Source: JBMOKT01 sp049323895
Lineage (GTDB): Bacteria > Bacillota > Peptococcia > Peptococcales > BICA1-8
Length of the DNA: 64,000 bases
Assembly (NCBI GenBank): GCA_049323895.1
Contig: JBMOKT010000021.1
Span: 194,120-258,119, forward strand
Direction of reading: 5' to 3'
Under the pieces are notes generated by a model, which ran no database searches, was not told the origin of the DNA, and saw only the letters and a list, made by a program, of their open reading frames with translations. The translations under genes and the position numbers were made by a program. Position 1 is the stretch's first letter. Every line of letters starts with the position of its first letter. Positions 8,376 to 17,218 of this stretch are shown here, in pieces.

Positions 8376-9999
8376 TCATACCAGGCATTCCGCCGGGCAT
8401 TCCGCCAGGCATTCCGCCCTTATTCTCATCAGGAATATCTGCAACTAGAGTCTCAGTAGTTAAGACCATAGCAGCGATACTGGCAGCATTTTGCAGTGCA
8501 GAACGGGTTACTTTAGCTGGGTCAACGATACCGGCAGCAATCATATCTTCATAGCCATTTGTTAAAGCATTGAAACCAACGCCTACAGCTGAAGCTTTAA
8601 CTTTTTCTACTACTACAGAACCTTCAACACCAGCGTTGTTGGCAATCTGGCGAACAGGCTCTTCCAATGCCTTTCTGATGATATTAACACCAGTTTGTGC
8701 ATCCAACTCATCCATGGTAACGCCTTCTAGGGCAGCAAGAATATCAATTAAAGCAGTACCACCACCAGCTACAATACCCTCTTCAACAGCGGCTCTAGTA
8801 GCAGCTAAAGCATCTTCAATGCGGTGTTTCTTCTCTTTTAATTCTGTTTCAGTTGCAGCACCAACTTGGATTACTGCAACACCACCGGCTAATTTAGCCA
8901 GACGTTCTTGTAATTTTTCCTTGTCAAATTCGGAAGTAGTTTCTTCTAGTTGAGCACGGATTTGAGCAACCCTTGCATCGATGTCAGCTTTGTTGCCTTT
9001 ACCCTCAACTATAGTAGTCTCTTCCTTGCTAACTTTAATTTGACGGGCAGTTCCCAGCATATCAACTGTAGTGTTTTCAAGTTTTAATCCTAACTCATCA
9101 CTTACCACTTGTCCGCCGGTTAAGGCAGCAATATCTTGAAGCATAGCTTTACGACGGTCTCCGAATCCGGGAGCTTTGACAGCAACACAGGTAAAGGTTC
9201 CTCTTAACTTGTTAACAACCATAGTTGCTAAAGCTTCACCTTCAACATCTTCAGCAATGATTAATAATGCTTTTCCTGATTGAACAACTTTTTCTAATAC
9301 GGGAAGAATATCTTGGATAGCAGAGATTTTCTTGTCTGTAATTAGGATATATGGATCATCTAATACTGCTTCCATTTTTTCTGTATCAGTTACCATATAA
9401 GGTGAAACATAACCACGGTCAAACTGCATTCCTTCAACAACATCCAAGGAAGTACCGAAAGTTTGAGATTCTTCTACAGTAATAACACCGTCATTACCTA
9501 CAGTTTCCATAGCTTCTGCAATCAGGTTGCCAATTTCTTGGTCAGCAGCAGAAATGGAAGCAACTTGAGCGATAGCTTCTTTACTTTCAATTGTCTTAGC
9601 AATCTTATGGATTTCCGCAACTGCTACATCTACAGCCTTTTGGATACCTTTTTTAAGAATCATGGGGTTAGCACCAGCAGCTACGTTTTTCAAACCTTCT
9701 CTAATCATAGCCTGAGCTAGAACCGTTGCAGTTGTAGTGCCGTCACCGGCAACATCATTAGTCTTAGTTGCAACTTCTTTAAGAAGTTGGGCACCCATAT
9801 TTTCAAATGGATCTTCTAATTCAATTTCCCTTGCAATAGAAACACCGTCATTAGTAATGGTTGGAGAACCAAATTTCTTTTCTAAAACAACATTGCGACC
9901 TTTTGGTCCTAAAGTAACCTTTACAGCCTCAGCTACTGCATTTACGCCAGCTTCCAGAGCCCTTCTTGCCTCTTCACCAAAAATAATATCTTTGGCCAT
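8371..9999 (-). CDS. groEL: Chaperonin GroEL (60 kDa)
   Basis: The ATP-driven folding chamber that works with GroES. At 542 residues it is full length and begins AKDIIFGEEAR. The GDGTTT nucleotide-binding motif (about residues 86-91) and the C-terminal GGM repeat tail (GGMPGGMPGGMPGMM) are visible. It follows groES by 22 bases and is co-transcribed from the CIRCE-controlled promoter, ending in a very strong terminator. Confidence 0.99.
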   Translation of the reverse strand: MAKDIIFGEEARRALEAGVNAVAEAVKVTLGPKGRNVVLEKKFGSPTITNDGVSIAREIELEDPFENMGAQLLKEVATKTNDVAGDGTTTATVLAQAMIREGLKNVAAGANPMILKKGIQKAVDVAVAEIHKIAKTIESKEAIAQVASISAADQEIGNLIAEAMETVGNDGVITVEESQTFGTSLDVVEGMQFDRGYVSPYMVTDTEKMEAVLDDPYILITDKKISAIQDILPVLEKVVQSGKALLIIAEDVEGEALATMVVNKLRGTFTCVAVKAPGFGDRRKAMLQDIAALTGGQVVSDELGLKLENTTVDMLGTARQIKVSKEETTIVEGKGNKADIDARVAQIRAQLEETTSEFDKEKLQERLAKLAGGVAVIQVGAATETELKEKKHRIEDALAATRAAVEEGIVAGGGTALIDILAALEGVTMDELDAQTGVNIIRKALEEPVRQIANNAGVEGSVVVEKVKASAVGVGFNALTNGYEDMIAAGIVDPAKVTRSALQNAASIAAMVLTTETLVADIPDENKGGMPGGMPGGMPGMM

Positions 10000-10021
10000 T
10001 ATGTAATCCCTCCTTTAATTA

Positions 10022-10309
10022 TTAACCAATTATTGCTAAAATGTCTCTTTCACCTAAAATAAGTACATCTTCGCCGTCAACTTTAATTTCAGTGCCGGCA
10101 TATTTGGAGAAAATAACTTTATCCCCTACATTTACTTCTAATGGAGCTTTTTCACCATTTTCTAAAGTTTTGCCTGACCCTACAGCAACAACCTCACCTT
10201 GCTGGGGTTTTTCTTTGGCAGTATCAGGTAAAACAATACCGCTTTTCGTTTTTTCTTCCTGAGCAATGGCTTTGATTACCACTCTGTCACCTAATGGTTT
10301 AATATTCAT
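10022..10309 (-). CDS. groES: Co-chaperonin GroES (10 kDa)
   Basis: Lid of the GroEL chamber. The canonical N-terminus MNIKPLGDRVVIK is reached from ATG 10309, which has GGAGGG seven bases upstream; a TTG two codons earlier is less well placed. The mobile loop (about residues 16-33, KTKSGIVLPDTAKEKP) and the DVLILGERDILAII end are standard. It is the first gene of the groES-groEL operon. Confidence 0.98.
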   Translation of the reverse strand: MNIKPLGDRVVIKAIAQEEKTKSGIVLPDTAKEKPQQGEVVAVGSGKTLENGEKAPLEVNVGDKVIFSKYAGTEIKVDGEDVLILGERDILAIIG

Positions 10310-10345
10310 AAGCAAACCCTCCTTTATTAGTTAAAAGTTTTATTG

Positions 10346-10372
10346 TTAGCACTCACTCGAGGTGAGTGCTAA
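10346..10372. promoter_or_regulatory. CIRCE operator (HrcA binding site)
   Basis: TTAGCACTC (10346-10354) and GAGTGCTAA (10364-10372) flank a 9-bp spacer, an exact match to the CIRCE consensus. It lies between the groESL promoter and the groES start, so HrcA repression of heat-shock transcription is expected. Confidence 0.98.
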
Positions 10373-10384
10373 TATCTAATAATA

Positions 10385-10413
10385 ATATTATTCAAGGTTG
10401 GGATGATAATCAA
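10385..10413 (-). promoter_or_regulatory. groESL promoter
   Basis: On the minus strand TTGATT (complement of 10408-10413) and TAATAT (complement of 10385-10390) lie 17 bp apart, placing the transcription start just before the CIRCE element. A 5' A/T-rich tract at 10414-10436 could act as an UP element. Confidence 0.7.
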
Positions 10414-10574
10414 GTTTTTTTTTAATTTTTTTTTACCCAAAAGTAACTTTTTAGGTAAAATATTAATAGAATTCTCCATTTTTCTCTGCCACATCAAAAA
10501 ATATGTCCTTTTTGAAAATCTTTTATTCATTATTAGTACATTTTTTTCCATAATTTATTAAAAGAGGTGTTTTT

Positions 10575-11147
10575 ATGAAAGACCTGATCAGAAAAAAATA
10601 TAAAAAGTTGCGGCAAGATATTATTGAACAAGAAGCTGCAGAGAAAAGCCAAATTATTAGGGAAAAGCTGTTTGCATTGCCTTTTTGGGAAAATGCAAAA
10701 ACAATTATGTGCTACTTATCTTTTAAGAACGAAGTAAATACCAAAATGATAATAGAAAGAGCCTGGCAGCAAAAAAAACAGGTAATAATACCCGTTTGCA
10801 AGGCTAATTCTTTTGAAATTATCCCCAGTATATTAAATTCTTTTGATGACCTGGAACCTAGAACCATGGGTATTTTAGAGCCTAAAGAAGGTAAATTAAT
10901 TAAAGCAGATCCTCTGACTATCGACCTTTGTATTATTCCTGGTGTAGCCTTTGACCCTTGGGGACACCGGGTCGGCTTTGGTGCAGGTTACTATGACCGC
11001 TTCCTGCCCCTGTTGAAAAAGGATACCCCCAAGATAGCCTTGTCCTATCAATTGCAAATTAGTCCGGAACCTTTGCCTAGCGATGGATATGATGTTCTGA
11101 TGGACTATATCTTAACAGAAAACAACTTCTACCAAATAAATCGGTGA
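10575..11147 (+). CDS. 5-formyltetrahydrofolate cyclo-ligase
   Basis: Converts 5-formyl-THF to 5,10-methenyl-THF with ATP. At 190 residues it is normal in length. The N-terminal RKKYKKLRQDI helix and the C-terminal signature GFGAGYYDRFL (about residues 136-146) are the family marks. ATG 10575 follows AAAGAGGTG. It is a lone plus-strand gene divergent from groESL and convergent with the radical SAM gene. Confidence 0.95.
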   Translation: MKDLIRKKYKKLRQDIIEQEAAEKSQIIREKLFALPFWENAKTIMCYLSFKNEVNTKMIIERAWQQKKQVIIPVCKANSFEIIPSILNSFDDLEPRTMGILEPKEGKLIKADPLTIDLCIIPGVAFDPWGHRVGFGAGYYDRFLPLLKKDTPKIALSYQLQISPEPLPSDGYDVLMDYILTENNFYQINR

Positions 11148-11161
11148 GGCTTTGCCTCACC
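11143..11161. terminator. Convergent-gene hairpin
   Basis: GGTGAGGC (11143-11150) and GCCTCACC (11154-11161) form a perfect 8-bp stem with a 3-base loop at the junction of two convergent genes. T tracts on either side are weak, so termination strength is uncertain. Confidence 0.5.
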
Positions 11162-12493
11162 TTAGATTAAAACTACCTGGCAGCCTGTCAGTTCTTCCAA
11201 TTCCCACAAACCTCTCCCTGTAATATCCCTTCCATCCTTATCAAAAGCAATTGATGGCAGTATTAACACATCAGGTGTTCCTCTGTCTCCAAAAAGCAAT
11301 TTAAAAGCGGCAAGGAAATCGTTAATAATTAGTAATCCCGCACACTGGATATTACCACCAAAATACAGGTTTTTCACGGGTACTACCTGTAAATTTTCAA
11401 TGTCTGCAAAATTTTCTTGCAGTAACTTGTGACCTAGCTTTGAAGAGAATAGGACTAACTTTTCCCCCTTCATCCTATTAATGATAGATTGAATATCTTG
11501 GAGTAGTGAAAAAGGGATATCATAATCAAAAACCAACCCACTCTTTTCATTGGTAACCGTAAGCCTAGTCTGGCAACGCCCATGTTTTCCATTTATGCCC
11601 AAGTTATATTGAGCATTTTTTTGCAACATTTTAAAAGCTTCCACCCTGGAAAAGGGCTTCTTGCCATCAATAGCTTCTATTATATCGCCTTTAATAATTC
11701 CCGCCTTTTCTGCCGGACTGTTTCTAATTACACCAACTACCTCTGCCTCTAACCCACTAAGAAGAGATGGCTCAAAGGTAATAGGGCAGAGACAGAGATT
11801 TTCCCGCCATTCTTTAATTTTGGCATCTAATTCATCCAGTAAATCCTTTCCGGGCAAGAGATTTTGGGGCGTGTATTTGGTAAAACCCGGCTTAAAGACC
11901 CTAATGGTCTGGGCATTTGCATCACTTAAAAACTTCAGAGTTTCATATAGCTTATCAAAGCCTGTAACATGGGGCATTGCTACAATACTTCCATGAAAAG
12001 CGATATTATATTTACTCAGCACTTCCGGTGCCTTGCAGGCAATGGCAGCCCTTTTATCGTTCATAAGCCTTTCTCTCAATTGTAAATCTGCTATGTTGAT
12101 AGATAAATTAATTTCTAGGGGTTCCATTTCTTTTAATCGTTTTGCCAAATCTTCATCAAAAAAAGAGCCGTTACTTGTAAGCTGAATAATTGCCCGGGGA
12201 TAGGTATGGCGTATTAACTCTAAAGTTTCTATAATTTGCGGATGGGTGAATGGCTCCCCTTCCATAATCAAGCTTGCCGATTCTCCTATAACAATTTTCC
12301 TGTTCTTATCCAAAAAGCCAATTAAATCTTTTATTATATTAAACGGGAGAGGGGGCACACTCACAGCCCGTATTCCCGGGGGATTCTGTCTATGGCTGCA
12401 AAAAATGCACCTAACGTTACAAACAGAAGTCACTGGCAGAATATTATAGGTTTGCACTGTATGATACAAGAGCTGCATTAGCTGTGGATCCAT
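11162..12493 (-). CDS. Radical SAM protein with internal PDZ and DUF512-like C-terminal domain
   Basis: A 443-residue protein from ATG 12493, which has AAAGGGG nine bases upstream; the frame runs on to 12532. CNVRCIFC near residue 26 is the CX3CX2C ligand set for a SAM-binding [4Fe-4S] cluster, followed by a TIM-barrel-like region to about 240. A PDZ domain follows (about 245-310, EAEVVGVIRNSPAEKAGI). The last 110 residues (PDVLILPSIAFDK, ELEELTGCQV) resemble the DUF512 C-terminal part. Known DUF512 proteins place PDZ first, so this is a rearranged order. Substrate unknown. Confidence 0.8.
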   Translation of the reverse strand: MDPQLMQLLYHTVQTYNILPVTSVCNVRCIFCSHRQNPPGIRAVSVPPLPFNIIKDLIGFLDKNRKIVIGESASLIMEGEPFTHPQIIETLELIRHTYPRAIIQLTSNGSFFDEDLAKRLKEMEPLEINLSINIADLQLRERLMNDKRAAIACKAPEVLSKYNIAFHGSIVAMPHVTGFDKLYETLKFLSDANAQTIRVFKPGFTKYTPQNLLPGKDLLDELDAKIKEWRENLCLCPITFEPSLLSGLEAEVVGVIRNSPAEKAGIIKGDIIEAIDGKKPFSRVEAFKMLQKNAQYNLGINGKHGRCQTRLTVTNEKSGLVFDYDIPFSLLQDIQSIINRMKGEKLVLFSSKLGHKLLQENFADIENLQVVPVKNLYFGGNIQCAGLLIINDFLAAFKLLFGDRGTPDVLILPSIAFDKDGRDITGRGLWELEELTGCQVVLI

Positions 12494-12532
12494 CTTTTCG
12501 ACCCCTTTCATCCAATGCAGTAATTGTATCAT

Positions 12533-12903
12533 AAAAACGGAATAAAAAAGCGTTTAAGTGGCCAGTTGTTAGTGGCTAGTGGCTAGTAAAAAAACACCTC
12601 TTCGCTCAGCAAAATAAAAGAATCAAATACTTAAGAAATCCATATGGGAGACCAGCTAAAATATACTTGGTGAAGTTTTGGTCAGAAAAAGCAAGGCGCA
12701 GACACGACGTCTGCGCTTAGGTTGCATTAACAACATCACTACCTTATTAGGGGCTGGTAAGAATTGTTCAGGACAAGGCGACGAGAAGGGGCAAAACCGG
12801 AGGCATTAATTGGGGACATTCCTCGTTCCAATATTATACCCTTTATTGAGGTGTGTCCCCTTCCTTTTTTACTGGGCAATTATCGCCAGCCCCTCACCAC
12901 ACT
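12533..12903. repeat. Intergenic region with several short inverted and tandem repeats
   Basis: No gene seen. 12556-12590 is the 7-bp TAGTGGC-type array. 12696-12716 is a perfect 8-bp hairpin (GCGCAGAC / GTCTGCGC). 12815-12860 carries GGGGACA and TGTCCCC in inverted orientation about 35 bp apart, a pattern often left by small mobile elements. Confidence 0.55.
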
Positions 12904-13182
12904 TTAACCGAATTTGTACTGTATCCCAAACCCTCCCCGGGGGTTGCGCCAGTCAATAATATGGGGCGGGCAGGCATAGCGGCAGCTGCCGCATTCCACA
13001 CAGCCTTCATAGGCTGTGAGAATGCGATTTTCCTCCTCACTCCAGGCATAAACCTTGGCGGGGCAGATATATGTACATGGCTTGAAATCACACTTTAAAC
13101 ACTGCTCCCTGTCCACCAATCGAATGTGACTATGTTTATCCGATTGGTACCTGTTTAAAAATAATTTATCTTCCAGTCTCAT
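12904..13182 (-). CDS. fixX: FixX-type ferredoxin-like protein
   Basis: A 92-residue iron-sulfur protein. ATG 13182 overlaps the fixC stop (ATGA) and has GGAGGG seven bases upstream. CLKCDFKPCTYICP and CVECGSCRYACP (about residues 28-75) give eight cysteines with the arrangement of FixX proteins, which carry electrons between Etf and the FixC flavoprotein. Last gene of the etfB-etfA-fixC-fixX operon. Confidence 0.92.
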   Translation of the reverse strand: MRLEDKLFLNRYQSDKHSHIRLVDREQCLKCDFKPCTYICPAKVYAWSEEENRILTAYEGCVECGSCRYACPPHIIDWRNPRGGFGIQYKFG

Positions 13183-14483
13183 CCTAAAACCCTCCAAATC
13201 CTGTAGAGGTCTTTGACCAAATCCCACTTAGGTCTTTGTTCAAATACTTTTTTCATAATAATTCGCTGTTTTTCCCTTTTAGGTATATTGTCAATTGTAA
13301 AGAATTCTTTGCCTACGATGCTTGCCAGCCTTGGGTAGAGGTAAAACAGTTCGGGATTTTCTTCAAAATAACCTGAGGAATGCTGGTATTTTTGCAAATC
13401 CTTAATGACAAAGGTTTCCTCTAACCTCTTTTGATATTCAGCTAAGGAGTTAATTGTAAAATCACCTTTCTCAAAGGCTTTTACTATAACTTCCCCTGCT
13501 ACTTTTCCGGAAATTAAAGCTAAGTTGGATCCTTCCCTATGAAGACCGTTAACCATTTGGGCTGCATCACCTACAATAACAACCCCATTGCCATACAATT
13601 TAGGCATTGCTTTATATCCACCTTCAGGAATCATATGACCCAGGTATTCCTTTACTTCACCACCGTGGATTAATGGCTTTACCGCCGGGTGTTTTTTGAG
13701 ATTTTCCAGTAAGTCGTTGGGGTTAAGTTTTCTATTAATAAGGTGGGACATTAACGCCCCTACACCAATGGAAATACTCTCGTGATTGGTATAAATAAAT
13801 GCAGTTCCCACCATACCTTTGGTAGCTTCACCAATAATTTCTATGGTTGCCCCCTGCCCATCCTCCAGTCCAAATCGATCTTCAATCTTTTCTTTAGGCA
13901 AGGATATTACTTCCTTAACGGCTACGGCCAAGTAATCCCAGGCTAAATACCCTTTCTGCATTCCCAGAGCTTCTTGGGTAAGCATACTGTTTACCCCTTC
14001 TGCCATTACCACTGCATCAGCATATACGTTGCCATCAGGTCTGCCCGTTTTTACACCTATTACTTTACCATCCTCTTTGATAACATCTTCAACTACAGTT
14101 TCACAGATTAATAAGGCTCCTGCTTGTTCCACCTTACGCCCCATCCACCGGTCAAATTTTGCCCTTAAAACGGTAAATGCATTGTAAGGCTGGTCGGCAA
14201 ATTCCTGGGTTCGATATCCAACCTTTGAAACTGCATTGTCGGTTGTAAACCAATAATTTGACTCTACTACAGGCCGCTCTAATGGTGCTTCTTCCCAAAA
14301 CTTAGGAAATACCTGTTCTGTTGCCTGCCGGTAAAGAACGCCGCCCATGACATTTTTGGCTCCCGGGTATTCTCCCCTTTCAAACACTATAACCTTAAGA
14401 CCGTTGTTTGCCATTGTATATGCCGCTGCCAAACCTGCAGGACCGGCACCCACAACTATTGCATCAAACTTTTCTTGAACCAC
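13179..14483 (-). CDS. fixC: FixC / Etf-quinone oxidoreductase-like flavoprotein
   Basis: A 434-residue FAD enzyme of the ETF-QO family. The dinucleotide-binding VVGAGPAGLAAA motif is at residues 10-21, GDAAQMVNGLHREG (about 307-320) is the second FAD contact, and KDLQKYQHS follows. The start is GTG 14483 behind a GGGGGG site. With etfB/etfA and fixX it should form a FixABCX complex that moves electrons between NADH, quinone and low-potential ferredoxin; whether it bifurcates is inference. Confidence 0.93.
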   Translation of the reverse strand: MVQEKFDAIVVGAGPAGLAAAYTMANNGLKVIVFERGEYPGAKNVMGGVLYRQATEQVFPKFWEEAPLERPVVESNYWFTTDNAVSKVGYRTQEFADQPYNAFTVLRAKFDRWMGRKVEQAGALLICETVVEDVIKEDGKVIGVKTGRPDGNVYADAVVMAEGVNSMLTQEALGMQKGYLAWDYLAVAVKEVISLPKEKIEDRFGLEDGQGATIEIIGEATKGMVGTAFIYTNHESISIGVGALMSHLINRKLNPNDLLENLKKHPAVKPLIHGGEVKEYLGHMIPEGGYKAMPKLYGNGVVIVGDAAQMVNGLHREGSNLALISGKVAGEVIVKAFEKGDFTINSLAEYQKRLEETFVIKDLQKYQHSSGYFEENPELFYLYPRLASIVGKEFFTIDNIPKREKQRIIMKKVFEQRPKWDLVKDLYRIWRVLG

Positions 14484-14495
14484 ATTATTCCCCCC

Positions 14496-15743
14496 TTAAG
14501 ACCCCAGCTTCCGGCGGAACTCTTCCGTCAGAAGGGGTAGAATTTTTTGGAACTCACCAACAATACCATAGTTGGCTATTTTAAAGATGGGGGCATCGGG
14601 GTCATTATTTATTGCTACAATTACATCTGCTGTCTGCATACCCACCAAATGCTGAATAGCACCTGAAATGCCTATGGCAAAATAAACCTTGGGTCTTACG
14701 GTAGCTCCTGTCTGCCCTACTTGATGTGCAACATCAATCCAGCCGGCCTCTACGGCAGCCCGAGAGGCACCAACTGTTCCACCCAGGACCTTGGCTAAAT
14801 CATTTATGTATTTAAAGTTTTCCTGGGTACCCATTCCTTTACCGCCGGCAACAATTATCTCCGCCCGGTCTAGATAAACGGCACTGCCACCCTGGGCTAC
14901 AAATTCCAGGACCTTAGTAAAAATATTTTCCTCCTGCAAATCAATTGTTTCCTCAATCAAAGTACCCGTACGCCCAGCCTTTTTTTCAGGCATAGGCATT
15001 ACCCTTGGTCTTACACTGGCCATTTGCGGGCGGTGGTTCCTGCAAACAATAGTAGCCATGACATTACCGCCAAAGGCCGGTCTAGTTTGCATAAGAAGCC
15101 TGGATTCCTTTTCGATTTTCAACTCAGTACAATCAGCAGTCAATCCTGTTTCAACCTTTGTGGCTACATGACCTGCCAAATCCCTGCCTTGGGTTGTGGC
15201 AGCCATCAGTACTATTTCCGGTTTGTATTTTTTTATCAGCTTGGCCAACGATTCGGAGTAAGGCTCTGTACGATAATCCTTCAATACTGGGTTATCAATC
15301 AGATAAACCTTATCAGCACCATATTCATATATCTGACCTACTTTGTCTTTAATATTGCTGCCTAAAAATACTCCACACAAATCCACGCCTAAGTCATCAG
15401 CTAATTTCTTCCCGGCACCTAAAAGCTCCCAAGATACTTCGGCAATTTCGCCATAGCTTTGCTCTATTAAAACCCAGACACCAAAATATGCATTGACCAT
15501 GGGGTCCAAGGGCTTGTAGTCCTTTATTTTATCGACAGCTTCTTTCACCGTTTCCTGCGGCTCTTTCCGGCTATCCAAGGTTAGAGCTGCTGTTGGGCAT
15601 ACTGCCACACACGCACCACAGTCGGTACACTTTTCCGGGTCGACAACTGCGATGCCATCTTTTAAATCCAAGGCATCAAAGGGACAGGTTTGTACACACG
15701 CCCCACAGCCTATACAATTCTTTTTTATTACTTCAACGGTCAT
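14496..15743 (-). CDS. etfA: Electron-transfer flavoprotein alpha subunit with N-terminal 2[4Fe-4S] domain
   Basis: A 415-residue EtfA/FixB. Residues 1-60 are a bacterial ferredoxin domain with two clusters (CIGCGACVQTCP and CTDCGACVAVCP), followed by the Etf alpha/beta domain and the C-terminal FAD domain (GSAVYLDRAEIIVAGGKGMG, then QTGATVRPKVYFAIGISGA). Ordinary FixB lacks the ferredoxin part; the fusion recalls EtfA of anaerobic bifurcating acyl-CoA dehydrogenase complexes. ATG 15743; the gene lies downstream of etfB after a 221-base repeat-filled gap. Confidence 0.94.
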   Translation of the reverse strand: MTVEVIKKNCIGCGACVQTCPFDALDLKDGIAVVDPEKCTDCGACVAVCPTAALTLDSRKEPQETVKEAVDKIKDYKPLDPMVNAYFGVWVLIEQSYGEIAEVSWELLGAGKKLADDLGVDLCGVFLGSNIKDKVGQIYEYGADKVYLIDNPVLKDYRTEPYSESLAKLIKKYKPEIVLMAATTQGRDLAGHVATKVETGLTADCTELKIEKESRLLMQTRPAFGGNVMATIVCRNHRPQMASVRPRVMPMPEKKAGRTGTLIEETIDLQEENIFTKVLEFVAQGGSAVYLDRAEIIVAGGKGMGTQENFKYINDLAKVLGGTVGASRAAVEAGWIDVAHQVGQTGATVRPKVYFAIGISGAIQHLVGMQTADVIVAINNDPDAPIFKIANYGIVGEFQKILPLLTEEFRRKLGS

Positions 15744-15964
15744 TTAGTGACCAACTCCTTTTCTTCTGGGTGAATATTGTTAGTCTGATTTTTTTCTTGG
15801 GTGAAGAATATTAGTCTGATATTGCTTTTGGGTTAAGATTGTTAGTCTGAATTGCTTGAGGGTGAGGATTGCTAGTCTGACTAGCTTATGGGTGAACATT
15901 GTTAGATTGTCAGACCCAAAACATTACTCCTTGGACGTGTCAGACGCAACATCTGACCCGTAAG
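15744..15964. repeat. 30-bp tandem repeat array between etfB and etfA
   Basis: At least five degenerate units of about 30-31 bp (15760-15930), each built of TTGGGTGAAGATTG plus TTAGTCTGA and a short variable part, then a TCAGACGCAA variant. Same family as the arrays at 19.25, 27.3, 32.4, 33.9 and 37.75 kb. Confidence 0.85.
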
Positions 15965-16780
15965 CTAATTGGGTATCACCTCTAAAGGAATAAGTTTTTC
16001 AACTAGTGTTTTAACAGCTTGTTCTGGATTCTCTTGCCCGCCGGGGATTATTTCCCCCCCACCCCTTTCGGGTGGTGCAAAAATATTCCGTACCATAGTA
16101 GGTGAACCTTTTAATCCCAGTTTTTCAGCTTCGAAATCAAGCTGGTTTTTATCCCATATCTTACATTGATAACGGGCGGCTCTAATTAAATTATCCAAGC
16201 CGGCATACCTGAGTTCGTTGATGTCCTTAACTACTGTGAGTAATGCAGGAAGTTTAGTCTCAGCCAGCTCTTTGCCGTTTTTTACTTTGCGATAAGCTTT
16301 TATTTTTTCTTCCTGAACATCTATAGTGGAGATTTCCATAACATAAGAGAGCTGGGGCAGATTCATCCTTGCAGCAATCCCCGGACCAACCTGGGCTGTA
16401 TCTCCGTCGACAGCCTGTTTACCGCATAAAACAATGTCAACTTTTTCTTCCTTGTCCAACCTTTCGATAGCCTTAGTCAGCACATAGCTGGTAGCTAATG
16501 TGTCCGCCCCGGCAAAAGCCCTGTCGCTTAATAAAATTGCCTCATCAGCACCGTAACCCACTGCCTTTTTCAAGGCTTCCAAGGCCATGGAGGGTCCCAT
16601 GGTAATTACAGTTACTTTGCCGCCATATTTATCCTTGAGTTGTAGTGCCGCCTCTAAAGCATGGATATCATAAGGATTAATAATGGCAGGGACACCCTCC
16701 CGGATTAGTGTATTTGTTTCCGGATCTATTCTAACTTCCGTAGTATCTGGAACCTGTTTTAAGCAAACTACATAGTGCAT
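15965..16780 (-). CDS. etfB: Electron-transfer flavoprotein beta subunit
   Basis: A 271-residue EtfB/FixA protein starting MHYVVCLKQVPDT. CGKQAVDGDTAQVGP (about residues 119-133) is the beta-subunit signature that binds AMP or, in bifurcating complexes, a second FAD. ATG 16780 is preceded by GGGAGGGAAGG. It opens the etf/fix operon and lies next to the DnaA-box-rich gap. Confidence 0.95.
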   Translation of the reverse strand: MHYVVCLKQVPDTTEVRIDPETNTLIREGVPAIINPYDIHALEAALQLKDKYGGKVTVITMGPSMALEALKKAVGYGADEAILLSDRAFAGADTLATSYVLTKAIERLDKEEKVDIVLCGKQAVDGDTAQVGPGIAARMNLPQLSYVMEISTIDVQEEKIKAYRKVKNGKELAETKLPALLTVVKDINELRYAGLDNLIRAARYQCKIWDKNQLDFEAEKLGLKGSPTMVRNIFAPPERGGGEIIPGGQENPEQAVKTLVEKLIPLEVIPN

Positions 16781-16896
16781 ATTCCTTCCCTCCCTATCTT
16801 AAATTTTTCTTCAAACTTCTTTATTTTATGTGATTTAAGTCATATTATTTTTTACCCCACATATATTTTTATAAAACAAAATTTTTTATTAAAGAA

Positions 16897-17067
16897 CTAT
16901 CCACACTATCCACAATTTTTTCCACAGGCTGAACAGCCAGCCTTGCCCCTCCCTATTATATTTTCCACATTTTCCACAGGAAGATGTGGTTTTTACGCTG
17001 CAAAAATTCCACACAAAAAAAAGCCTATAATTCTGGGTTATTCACAACTTTATCCACATTATCCACA
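16897..17067 (+). promoter_or_regulatory. Cluster of DnaA-box-like 9-mers
   Basis: Within 171 bp, all in one orientation: CTATCCACA (16897, 16906), TTTTCCACA (16918, 16961, 16970), AATTCCACA (about 17006), TTATTCACA (17038) and two abutting perfect TTATCCACA boxes (17050-17058, 17059-17067). The region is AT-rich, non-coding and about 440 bp between etfB and a regulator gene. Known precedents are oriC-like regions, DnaA-titration sites and DnaA-regulated promoters; which applies here is not decided. Confidence 0.7.
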
Positions 17068-17149
17068 GGGAAAAGTCCACAAAACATCTGTTCTTTTTTT
17101 TGTTAAGCACTTTACTATTCGCATAAAGCGACATTTTTAGTTCTTGACA

Positions 17150-17182
17150 AAAAAAAACCAGGATAATTAGTCCTGTTTTTTC
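17150..17182 (-). terminator. Terminator of the XRE regulator gene
   Basis: A/T-flanked stem CAGGA (17159-17163) / TCCTG (17171-17175), extended by A-run/T-run pairing. The minus-strand reading gives a long T tract. Confidence 0.65.
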
Positions 17183-17218
17183 CTACCCTCAAAGTCTTAT
17201 TCCTATAGTACTTGAGTC

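Noticed and set aside
12853..13098. 81-residue plus-strand frame opposite fixX
   Set aside because: Antisense to the clear FixX ferredoxin.
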